The notes: generated by a model from the letters alone, not told the origin. Positions 1-5,065 are shown, counted from the stretch's first letter. The stretch: DNA of 5,065 nt from Moraxellaceae bacterium (GCA_002401525.1 NVTH01000206.1:1-5065), one strand, 5' to 3'. Program-made: numbers and translations.

Positions 1-1
1 A

Positions 2-166
2 GATAAAATTTCAATAAAGCCAGAGATTTTATTGAGATTGATTCATGGTGATGATGCTGAAACTTCTAATATTAACTTAGAAGAAAATATGAAGAAAGCA
101 AGTCAAAATTTATTGCGTATTGAACAGCCGTACTTAATCAGCCTTCACGCTGCAACATGTGCATAA
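2..166 (+). CDS. C-terminal end of an unrecognised protein, 5' truncated by window edge
   Basis: A reading frame is open from the left edge to a TAA at 164-166, giving the last 54 residues of a protein (it begins DKISIKPEILLRLIHGDDAE and ends ISLHAATCA). The other two forward frames are broken early by stops. An open run of this length in such AT-rich DNA is unlikely by chance, which supports a real gene end. I recognise no family. The segment is hydrophilic and charged, with no membrane stretch or cysteine motif, and has a probable helical part around NLEENMKKASQNLLRIEQ. It converges with the thiolase-like gene and overlaps its 3' end by 29 bp (138-166). The DNA is visibly richer in A+T than the neighbouring operon, which may mark a different origin. 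It could also be a gene remnant whose final residues are read by chance through the neighbour's antisense strand. Confidence 0.4.
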   Translation, partial: DKISIKPEILLRLIHGDDAETSNINLEENMKKASQNLLRIEQPYLISLHAATCA

Positions 167-1292
167 TACAGATTGAGCCTGCGCCCATCATTTGAATCAT
201 GCCAATATTAGCACCTTCTACCTGACGATCTCCGGCTTCACCACGCAACTGCTGGGTTGCATCCCAAACTTGCGCCAAACCAGTAGGTCCACCAGGATGT
301 CCGCGAGCAGTCAAACCACCGTCTGTAGAAAATGGAATTCTTCCGCCAATGGAAGTAGCTCCTTCAGCCACTAAGCGATCACCTTCGCCTTCCTCACAAA
401 TTCCCATTAATTCGTAATACATCAATTCTTCAATGGGGAATGCATCGTGTACATGAACGAAGCTAAGGTCTTTAGGGCCTACGCCAGTTTTTTCATACAA
501 CGCTTTAGTGGTCACTTTTGTTAAATCACCAGGTCCTACCACCGCGCCCAAGAATACATGGCCAGGGGTGTAATGCTCTGATTTAGATTGTGACCCAGTG
601 ACTTTAACCAAAGGTCGACCATTGGCATATTTCTCAGCCATTTTCTTGTTGCCTAGAATGGCACAAGCCGCACCACCGCCCGCTGCACAAGCCATTTTTG
701 AAGTGTGTGGGTAAGCGACAGGCTTTGACGCCAACACTTCTTCCACGGTGACTTCATGATCGGCTCGACGCTGCGCATAAGGATTAAGACGTGCGTGGTT
801 CCAGTTTTTAGCTGCAATTTTCGCGAATGTTTCTTCTGTGGTCCCGTATTCGTGCATGCGACGAGTAGCCCACATTGCGAAAAATGCTGCGGGTAATACG
901 ATCTGCTCGATTTTTGGGGTTTCGCCCATCATCGCCTTCATCATGCCCATGCCCATTTTGATCATGTCATCAAAACCAAGCGCCATGGCAATTTCAGTAT
1001 CCCCACTTTGCACAGACTTTACTGCTTGACGAAAGCAGCATGAGCCGGTGGCTGAAGCATTTTCAACGTGAGTGATAGGCACATTGGTCAAACCAAAATC
1101 CTTTGCGTAGCTAATGCCCTCGAGCATGCCACCACCAATGTAGCCGTTGTATAAAGCGCCTACGTCTTTAAATTTAATGCCTGCATCACTCAAGGCTGCT
1201 TTACCCGCGACATAGGCCATGTCGCGAACCGGAGGGCTCATTTTTTGGAATTCATGCATTCCAACCCCAATTACGTATACATCATCTATCAT
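138..1292 (-). CDS. Thiolase-superfamily protein (SCP-x/lipid-transfer type) with Ser replacing the catalytic Cys
   Basis: The 384-residue protein has the full length and fold signatures of SCP-x-type (lipid-transfer) thiolases, cytoplasmic enzymes acting on acyl-CoA. Visible landmarks are the N-terminal strand VYVIGVGMHEF (5-15), the nucleophile loop ENASATGS (77-84), the motif VHDAFPIEEL (281-290, His282), and GGLTARGHPGGPTGLAQ (325-341, His332). In the family the nucleophile loop normally reads N-C-(A/S)-(S/T)-G-S; here Ser80 sits at the cysteine position, with Cys85 and Cys86 a few residues later. The C-terminal region (IQMMGAG, 366-372) lacks the usual His or Cys base. Classical thiolysis is therefore doubtful; a retro-aldol role like Ltp2, or another Claisen-type reaction, is possible. 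Residues 110-122 are strikingly rich in methionine. The ATG has CGGAG (1301-1305) 8 nt upstream. It lies 30 nt after the DUF35 gene, so the two are surely co-transcribed and probably form a complex. Family assignment is firm; the reaction is unknown. Confidence 0.92.
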   Translation of the reverse strand: MIDDVYVIGVGMHEFQKMSPPVRDMAYVAGKAALSDAGIKFKDVGALYNGYIGGGMLEGISYAKDFGLTNVPITHVENASATGSCCFRQAVKSVQSGDTEIAMALGFDDMIKMGMGMMKAMMGETPKIEQIVLPAAFFAMWATRRMHEYGTTEETFAKIAAKNWNHARLNPYAQRRADHEVTVEEVLASKPVAYPHTSKMACAAGGGAACAILGNKKMAEKYANGRPLVKVTGSQSKSEHYTPGHVFLGAVVGPGDLTKVTTKALYEKTGVGPKDLSFVHVHDAFPIEELMYYELMGICEEGEGDRLVAEGATSIGGRIPFSTDGGLTARGHPGGPTGLAQVWDATQQLRGEAGDRQVEGANIGMIQMMGAGSICIMHMLQREG

Positions 1293-1322
1293 GTCATTTT
1301 CTCCGTAAAAATTCGTTGGATG

Positions 1323-1721
1323 TTAAGCGGGCGCGTAACCAAAAGTACACAGTTCAGTGTCACCGACAGTCTTTATTGGCAAAGCTTGCAGCTTCATTTT
1401 CATGCCAATAGTCCAGTCACCCTTTTCGCCTTCAATATTGGCTTGTACGCGCACACCGTTGGGCAAATCGATTTGGCCCACGCCGTGCCCTGCAGTACCC
1501 ATTTTTGCGGAACCCATCATCGGCATATAGACGTACGTCCAAGAATACAGAATGCCTTCCACAGGAAGTTCAACCGTTTCAACAGGCTCTTCAGTAATAG
1601 GGCACTGCTTACGAATGGGAAAATAATGCACATCCGCTGCCGCACTGTATGAACCGATAAGAACCGGCGTACCGTCTTCTTTAATTTTGAAGTAACCTTC
1701 TTCAATTGGTTTTTGCTTCAT
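1323..1721 (-). CDS. DUF35 / OB-fold acyl-CoA-associated protein with degenerate zinc ribbon
   Basis: This 132-residue protein matches the DUF35 architecture: an N-terminal helix, a rubredoxin-like zinc ribbon, then an OB-fold. The segment YFPIRKQCP (33-41) corresponds to the family motif FPPRxxCPxC, and GILYSWTYVYMP (56-67) to the first OB-fold strand, usually GxVYSxTVV. The first CxxC of the ribbon is absent and the second is reduced to one cysteine (Cys40, in CPIT), so zinc binding is unlikely. A second cysteine, Cys125, lies near the C terminus. Stand-alone DUF35 proteins normally partner thiolase-fold enzymes, as in archaeal acetoacetyl-CoA thiolase/HMG-CoA synthase complexes, PhlACB, and Ltp2 with the DUF35 domain of ChsH2. 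Its position directly before the thiolase-like gene fits that role. The start is supported by AGGAG (1731-1735) 9 nt before the ATG. The substrate and the exact contribution to catalysis are not visible. Confidence 0.85.
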   Translation of the reverse strand: MKQKPIEEGYFKIKEDGTPVLIGSYSAAADVHYFPIRKQCPITEEPVETVELPVEGILYSWTYVYMPMMGSAKMGTAGHGVGQIDLPNGVRVQANIEGEKGDWTIGMKMKLQALPIKTVGDTELCTFGYAPA

Positions 1722-1751
1722 TTCTAATTGCTCCTGTTTTTCAAGTGATTC

Positions 1752-1786
1752 AACTTTTATGAATTCTAACTTTTATGAATTCTAAC
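1752..1786. repeat. Perfect 16-bp tandem duplication in the operon's intergenic gap
   Basis: The unit AACTTTTATGAATTCT occurs twice in a row without mismatch (1752-1767 and 1768-1783), followed by the first three bases of a third copy. It occupies nearly half of the 79-nt gap between the ligase stop and the DUF35 ribosome binding site. Each unit contains the palindrome GAATTC. This is consistent with a replication-slippage duplication. A role in mRNA stability or as an internal binding site is possible, but nothing in the sequence shows one. Confidence 0.9.
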
Positions 1787-1800
1787 AATTGATGATCGAT

Positions 1801-3348
1801 CTAGACGTTTGTTGCTTGATTCTCCCAATACTTATCCCGCAGTAATCGTTTGTACAATTTACCTGTGGGAAGGCGGGGCAATGCATCAATAAAATCGATT
1901 GATTTAGGTAATTTATATTTGGCCAGATTTTCACTCGCGTAGGCCTGAATTTCAGCGGCGATTGTATCACTAGCTTCCACTCCTTCCACTAGTTCCACCA
2001 CCGCTTTCACTGACTCGCCCCAATCATTGTCGGGAATTCCAAACACTGCGATGTCAGAAACTTTCGGATGCTGAATTAAAACCCCTTCAATTTCAGCAGG
2101 ATAGATATTAGAGCCACCCGAAATGATCATATCGCTCTTTCTGTCGCAGATAAACAACCAACCGTCCTCGGTGAGGTAGCCCATATCGCCTACGGTGAAC
2201 AAATCGCCTCGTCGGGACTCTTTAGTTTTCTTGTCATCTTTGTAGTAACTAAATTCCCCCATCGCAGATCCCATGTAGATGGTGCCTACTTCATTGGGTT
2301 TCATTTCTTTACCGTCATCATCCAAAATCACTAAACGGCTACCGGGCCAAGCACTTCCAACGGTGCCTGGGTGCTCCAGCCAATCTTTCGGCTTCACATA
2401 AGCTCCGCCTCCTTCGGTGGCGGCATAATACTCATAAATCACCGAGCCCCACCAATTTAGCATGCGACGTTTTGTCTCGGGAGGACAGGGTGCAGCCGCA
2501 TGAATGACATTTTTAAGACTGGTGATATCGTACTTAGACTTGATGTCATCCGGTAGCTCCAACAAACGATGGAACATGGTAGGCACCATGTGAGTCGCCG
2601 TAATGCCGTACTTTTCAATTCGTTGTAAAGCGCCTTCAGGAGTCCATTTTTTCATCAGTATGAGCGCTTGTCCCTGATGCAACGCCCCGGTACTAAATCC
2701 GGCTGGGGCAGCGTGATACAAAGGCCCCATGACTAAATGAGTGCCCTTCTCTGGCTCGATATCAAACAGCATGCCCAACATACCCGACATACTTCCCGCC
2801 ATCTCTGGCGTCATGTCTGAGAGCGGCCGACGAACCCCTTTAGGTTTCCCAGTAGTGCCGGAGGTGTAGAGCATCAGTGACCCTGCACTGCGATTCTCAG
2901 GCTGCTCTATCGATTGATCCAGCAACAACCCTTCAAAAGGCGCAAAGCTGCCCAGGTCATCGAGTGAAAAACAAAATTTGGAATCAAATTTAACTTCATC
3001 CACGGCCTTTTGCGCCGCATCGCCGTAGGCACTTTCGGTAATAAATACTTTGGATTCTGAATTCTGCAATATATAGGCGACTTCGGGTCCAGTAAGGTGA
3101 TAATTGATCGCCGTTAAAAACAGCCCAATTTGCTGAGTCGCCATGTAGACCTCAATCCACTCGACGTGGTTGTTGAGCAAAATAGCAACCCCGTCTCCCC
3201 TCTCCAAACCTAAGGCTTGTAACCCTCTTGATAATTGATTGACACGCGCCCCTAGCTCACCGAGTGTAATTTCCCGGTAATCGTCGCTGACAATCGCTAG
3301 TTGATTAGGCTCGTGCTTAGCTCGTTCCCAAAAACCTTGATGAGACAT
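1801..3348 (-). CDS. AMP-forming acyl-CoA ligase (FadD-like, ANL superfamily)
   Basis: The 515-residue protein activates a carboxylic acid with ATP, through an acyl-adenylate, to its CoA thioester in the cytoplasm. All core ANL motifs are present. These are the P-loop YTSGTTGKPKG (161-171), the adenine-binding motif YYAATEGGG (307-315) in place of the more common YGxTE, and VGDMG with Asp388. They also include the hinge CDRKSDMIISGGSNIYPAEIE (401-421, Arg403) and the C-terminal lysine in PTGK (Lys497). Length is normal for the family. The PKGVRRPL sequence after the P-loop is typical of the fatty-acid/steroid-acid ligase branch common in actinobacteria and lipid-degrading proteobacteria, but the substrate cannot be assigned. 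The ATG is preceded by AAGGAG (3355-3360) at 6 nt. It is the first gene of the operon with the DUF35 and thiolase-like genes, and presumably supplies their CoA-ester substrate or a precursor. Confidence 0.95.
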   Translation of the reverse strand: MSHQGFWERAKHEPNQLAIVSDDYREITLGELGARVNQLSRGLQALGLERGDGVAILLNNHVEWIEVYMATQQIGLFLTAINYHLTGPEVAYILQNSESKVFITESAYGDAAQKAVDEVKFDSKFCFSLDDLGSFAPFEGLLLDQSIEQPENRSAGSLMLYTSGTTGKPKGVRRPLSDMTPEMAGSMSGMLGMLFDIEPEKGTHLVMGPLYHAAPAGFSTGALHQGQALILMKKWTPEGALQRIEKYGITATHMVPTMFHRLLELPDDIKSKYDITSLKNVIHAAAPCPPETKRRMLNWWGSVIYEYYAATEGGGAYVKPKDWLEHPGTVGSAWPGSRLVILDDDGKEMKPNEVGTIYMGSAMGEFSYYKDDKKTKESRRGDLFTVGDMGYLTEDGWLFICDRKSDMIISGGSNIYPAEIEGVLIQHPKVSDIAVFGIPDNDWGESVKAVVELVEGVEASDTIAAEIQAYASENLAKYKLPKSIDFIDALPRLPTGKLYKRLLRDKYWENQATNV

Positions 3349-3413
3349 TGAGTACTCCTTGGATTTTTTGTTTTTGTCATTATTTAACCGAACGCCGCCA
3401 TTAAATTGACGTT

Positions 3414-3440
3414 TTATAAAGCGCTGCGCAAATTTTATAA
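3414..3440. promoter_or_regulatory. Imperfect inverted repeat, possible operator
   Basis: The left arm TTATAAAGCGC (3414-3424) and the right arm GCGC...TTTATAA (3426-3440) are complementary around a single central T, with four extra bases (AAAT, 3430-3433) in the right arm. It lies 66 bp upstream of the ligase start and overlaps the candidate -10. Acyl-CoA operons are often controlled by TetR- or GntR-type regulators binding such palindromes, but no regulator gene is in the window and the site matches no consensus I can name. Confidence 0.3.
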
Positions 3441-3461
3441 TGGTTCATTCGGCTTTCTCCA
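3434..3461 (-). promoter_or_regulatory. Candidate sigma-70 promoter of the acyl-CoA operon
   Basis: On the minus strand TGGAGA (3461-3456, four of six matches to TTGACA) is followed after 16 bp by TATAAA (3439-3434). Transcription would start near 3427, giving a leader of about 80 nt before the ligase ATG. The -10 lies inside the imperfect inverted repeat at 3414-3440, as expected of a repressor-controlled promoter. The -35 match is weak, so this is only a candidate. Confidence 0.3.
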
Positions 3462-3641
3462 TATAGCCCCCTCAGTAACAGACGGTTTGGGGTTTAATAC
3501 CGGCGTATTTCCTGAATACAAGATGAGCATTGACCCAAAATGACTCCTTGCGACTTATATCCTTATCCTAGAAATTAAACCCACATTAAGCTTTTGTTAT
3601 TATGGAGATTTTACGTCAGGGCTTAAAGCAATGTTAAGTAC

Positions 3642-3689
3642 ATTGTGTCTGCATGAGATTGTGTCCGCATAGGATTGTTTCCTCCGCGA
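3642..3689. repeat. Degenerate 16-bp tandem repeat
   Basis: ATTGTGTCTGCATGAG (3642-3657) is followed immediately by ATTGTGTCCGCATAGG (3658-3673), 13 of 16 bases identical, and by a weaker third unit starting ATTGTTTCC (3674-3689). It lies mid-intergenic, far from either start codon. It has the same unit length as the repeat at 1752 but an unrelated sequence. Confidence 0.6.
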
Positions 3690-3899
3690 ACTTGCTCTGC
3701 CCGTTAGCTGTTTTGCATGCTACCTAAAAACCTCGCAAAAAAAAACGCTTTATTGGTAATCATTTAAATTCGCGCTTTTTTAGCCTGACTCAGAGATAAA
3801 CCGTCATTGTCTTACCTTGTAGCAATCCTTTCCTATACTTCTATTAGGGCAATCAGTCTATGTTGCTATTAGCGCCTATTAATGTCGGGTCGAAACAAT

Positions 3900-3939
3900 A
3901 CAGTACCGCCCAGTAACGCACAGTACCGCACAATAATGC
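3900..3939. repeat. Four direct 10-bp repeats upstream of the PstS-like gene
   Basis: The units are ACAGTACCGC (3900-3909), CCAGTAACGC (3910-3919), ACAGTACCGC (3920-3929) and ACAATAATGC (3930-3939). Units one and three are identical, unit two has two changes and unit four three. The 10-bp period is close to one helical turn, so all copies face the same side of the DNA, and the array ends 52 bp before the GTG start. This suits a cooperative regulator-binding array or slippage-derived DNA; function is unproven. Confidence 0.7.
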
Positions 3940-3963
3940 TTAACCGAAACCATAACGGGCCAA

Positions 3964-3985
3964 TCGAATGAAATTCGAATAAATC
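3964..3985. repeat. Two direct TCGAAT-containing repeats just before the GTG start
   Basis: TCGAATGAAAT (3964-3974) and TCGAATAAATC (3975-3985) repeat with an 11-bp period directly in front of the PstS-like gene, where a ribosome binding site would be expected. The second copy includes the in-frame TAA (3980-3982) that limits the upstream extent of that gene. They may be coincidental. Confidence 0.35.
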
Positions 3986-3991
3986 GCACGA

Positions 3992-4483
3992 GTGCTTAGC
4001 CTAATTAATAAAACCACTAAAGTCATTATCACCACTTGCACCTTACTCTTGCTCTCAAGCATTGCGTTTAAGGAGGACGCCGCTCGAGCAGAAAACCTTT
4101 CCGAACAAGCAAAAAATCCACACCAGCAAATATTTTTAAGCGCCAATTCAACCGTCTCTAAACACCTACTGACTCGCCGAGAAATTCGCGCCATTTTTAC
4201 CATGAGGCTCACTCATTGGCCCGACGGACAACCCATTACCGTGTTTGTTGTCAATGATGACAACGCAATTCACATTCAATTCTGCAAAAACATACTGAAC
4301 ATATTTCCTCATCAACTGCGCGCAGCGTGGAATAAGCTCGAATTTTCAGGCACCGGACAGGGCCCCATTGAATTATCGACACTCCAAGAAATGCACCAAG
4401 CCCTAACGTTAACACCGGGCTCGATTGGATATCTAAACGAGAATGCGAACGATGCATCGTTACAAAACTTGCAATTTCGCTAA
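3992..4483 (+). CDS. Small secreted PstS-like (phosphate-type periplasmic binding) protein
   Basis: This 163-residue protein has a Sec signal peptide: basic start with Lys7 and Lys10, hydrophobic core VIITTCTLLLLSSIAF (11-26), and probable cleavage after ARA (Ala33). The mature part of about 130 residues carries the pattern of the small PstS-like branch of periplasmic binding proteins. Visible elements are LLTRREIRAIFTMRLTHWPDGQPITVF (59-85), then F..NIL (97-102), W..LEFSGTGQGP (113-125), and the closing PGSIGYL (142-148). At this size it is about half a classical PstS and may represent a single lobe; ligand binding is unproven. The start is GTG at 3992: an in-frame stop at 3980 and the signal peptide leave no better choice, although no good Shine-Dalgarno precedes it. 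The porin-like gene overlaps its 3' end by 32 nt, implying translational coupling and a shared envelope function. Confidence 0.75.
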   Translation: MLSLINKTTKVIITTCTLLLLSSIAFKEDAARAENLSEQAKNPHQQIFLSANSTVSKHLLTRREIRAIFTMRLTHWPDGQPITVFVVNDDNAIHIQFCKNILNIFPHQLRAAWNKLEFSGTGQGPIELSTLQEMHQALTLTPGSIGYLNENANDASLQNLQFR

Positions 4484-5065
4484 TTTGTTTTTAGCGTTGT
4501 TGATCTTTTCACTCACTGGTTTCGTTAACGCCAACGAAACCAAGGCGCAATCTTTTACGCCAAAAAAATATTTTCTGAACGGTTTTATCAGCCAAGCCAT
4601 TATCCACTCCACCGATAATAATTTCCTAGGCGAATCCGACGACAGATTAAGTTCGGACTTCAGCGAGGTAGGGATTATTTTTAACGCCAAACCCATTGAT
4701 CAATTCCAAGTGTCAGCGCAAATACTCGGGCGTAGAGACGGCATCAGCAATGATGGAAAACTGCGGATCGATTTCGCATTCCTAAGTTACACCTTAATTA
4801 ATAATTTTGATTGGCAACTAGGCTTTAGAGGAGGACGACTGAAAGCACCTTTCGGTTTCTATGGAGACACTCGAGACGTGGCCTTTACTCGGCCTACTAT
4901 ATTTTTGCCTCAATCCATCTACTTAGATCGCGTTAGAAACACTGGGTTCTCGCAAGATGGCCTGCAAATTTTTGCGTCCCGAAACGCGGAAAACTATCAT
5001 GTAAGCTGGCAATTTTCCGTGGTAGATCCAACGCCCGATAAAGATGAAATTAGCGACTTCTATCC
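4452..5065 (+). CDS. Porin-like outer-membrane beta-barrel protein, 3' truncated by window edge
   Basis: The frame is open from ATG 4452 to the window end (204 codons), so the C-terminal part is missing. A signal peptide is clear: basic start (His2, Arg3, Lys5), hydrophobic core ANLFLALLIFSLTGF (10-24), and cleavage after VNA (Ala27). The mature part shows alternating polar and aromatic strands typical of a beta-barrel, such as YFLNGFISQAII (40-51), FQVSAQILGRR (85-95), DFAFLSYTL (107-115) and WQLGFRGGR (121-129). These are followed by a strongly porin-like motif, GRLKAPFGFY (128-137) and DTRDVAFTRP (139-148). It probably forms an outer-membrane channel. The start lies inside the preceding gene (32-nt overlap, different frame). 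An alternative in-frame ATG at 4443 adds three residues; neither has a strong ribosome binding site, which suggests coupling to the upstream gene. The solute is unknown. Confidence 0.8.
   Translation, partial: MHRYKTCNFANLFLALLIFSLTGFVNANETKAQSFTPKKYFLNGFISQAIIHSTDNNFLGESDDRLSSDFSEVGIIFNAKPIDQFQVSAQILGRRDGISNDGKLRIDFAFLSYTLINNFDWQLGFRGGRLKAPFGFYGDTRDVAFTRPTIFLPQSIYLDRVRNTGFSQDGLQIFASRNAENYHVSWQFSVVDPTPDKDEISDFY

Larger units (their letters stand above)
3349..3991. other. Gene-free divergent intergenic region, about 640 bp
   Basis: All six frames are broken by frequent stops and I see no credible gene. The region separates the leftward acyl-CoA operon from the rightward PstS-like gene, so it should hold both promoters. 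It contains an imperfect inverted repeat near the operon, a 16-bp repeat around 3642, and an A-tract and T-tract (near 3738-3747 and 3776-3781). It also contains a possible -10 box TATACT (3834-3839) for the rightward gene, without a convincing -35, and short direct repeats near 3900 and 3964. I see no tRNA, convincing terminator or transposon end. A small RNA gene cannot be excluded. Confidence 0.7.

Noticed and set aside
12..34. Second AT-rich hairpin CAATAAA / TTTATTG near the left edge
   Set aside because: Too weak for an intrinsic terminator and expected by chance in such AT-rich DNA.
63..83. Hairpin CTTCTAA / TTAGAAG with a 7-nt loop, considered as terminator of the leftward operon
   Set aside because: The stem is AT-rich, no T-run follows on the minus strand, and it lies inside the open reading frame at 2-166.
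192..1029. Short + strand open frames at 192-374 and 838-1029
   Set aside because: Both are antisense to the thiolase-like gene and look like chance frames from its codon bias.
1245..1652. 135-codon open frame on the + strand
   Set aside because: It lies antisense across the thiolase-like and DUF35 genes, has no ribosome binding site or recognisable protein pattern, and both overlapped genes are well supported.
3530..3561. TTGACC ... TATATC as a rightward promoter
   Set aside because: The 20-bp spacer is too long for a good sigma-70 promoter and it lies over 400 bp from the gene it would serve.
3738..3785. A-tract with CGC and GCGC with T-tract as a terminator or bidirectional hairpin
   Set aside because: The arms pair imperfectly around a loop of more than 20 nt, so a stable hairpin is unlikely, and no gene ends here.
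3900..3985. Repeats considered as a CRISPR array or plasmid-type iterons
   Set aside because: Units are 10-11 bp and contiguous without spacers, and no cas, rep or par gene is nearby.
3940..4212. 90-codon minus-strand frame
   Set aside because: It runs antisense over the signal-peptide region of the PstS-like gene and shows no family pattern.
4251..4696. Minus-strand frames at 4251-4457 and 4460-4696
   Set aside because: They are antisense to the PstS-like and porin-like genes, whose signal peptides and motifs show which strand is coding.

Overview
The window reads as chromosomal DNA of a Gram-negative bacterium, most likely a marine or environmental gammaproteobacterium. This is inferred from moderate GC content, Gram-negative style signal peptides, a beta-barrel outer-membrane protein, and an acyl-CoA catabolic operon of a kind common in lipid- and steroid-using proteobacteria. 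No taxonomic marker gene is present, so the assignment is tentative.

Layout, left to right. (1) Positions 2-166, + strand: the last 54 codons of an AT-rich gene of unknown function that enters from the left edge and runs tail-to-tail into the next gene. (2) Positions 3348-138, - strand: a three-gene operon transcribed right to left. It encodes an AMP-forming acyl-CoA ligase (3348-1801), a small stand-alone DUF35/OB-fold protein (1721-1323) and a thiolase-superfamily protein (1292-138). All three have clear Shine-Dalgarno sequences. A perfect 16-bp tandem duplication lies in the 79-nt gap between the first two genes. (3) Positions 3349-3991: a gene-free region of about 640 bp between divergent genes, with a candidate operon promoter and several short repeat arrays. 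(4) From 3992, + strand: a small secreted PstS-like (phosphate-binding-protein-like) protein, overlapped by 32 nt by an outer-membrane porin-like barrel that runs off the right edge at 5065.

How the genes may work together. The ligase would load a carboxylic acid onto CoA. The thiolase-like protein and DUF35 protein probably form one complex acting on an acyl-CoA. The thiolase-like protein has Ser80 where thiolases carry the nucleophilic Cys, and it lacks the usual C-terminal base motif. The DUF35 partner has lost three of the four usual zinc-ribbon cysteines. The pair therefore resembles the repurposed Ltp2-ChsH2(DUF35) aldolase arrangement of steroid side-chain catabolism more than a canonical beta-ketothiolase. 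The substrate and the reaction cannot be read from the sequence. The right-hand pair is an envelope module: a periplasmic PBP-like protein with an outer-membrane channel. It has no evident functional link to the operon.
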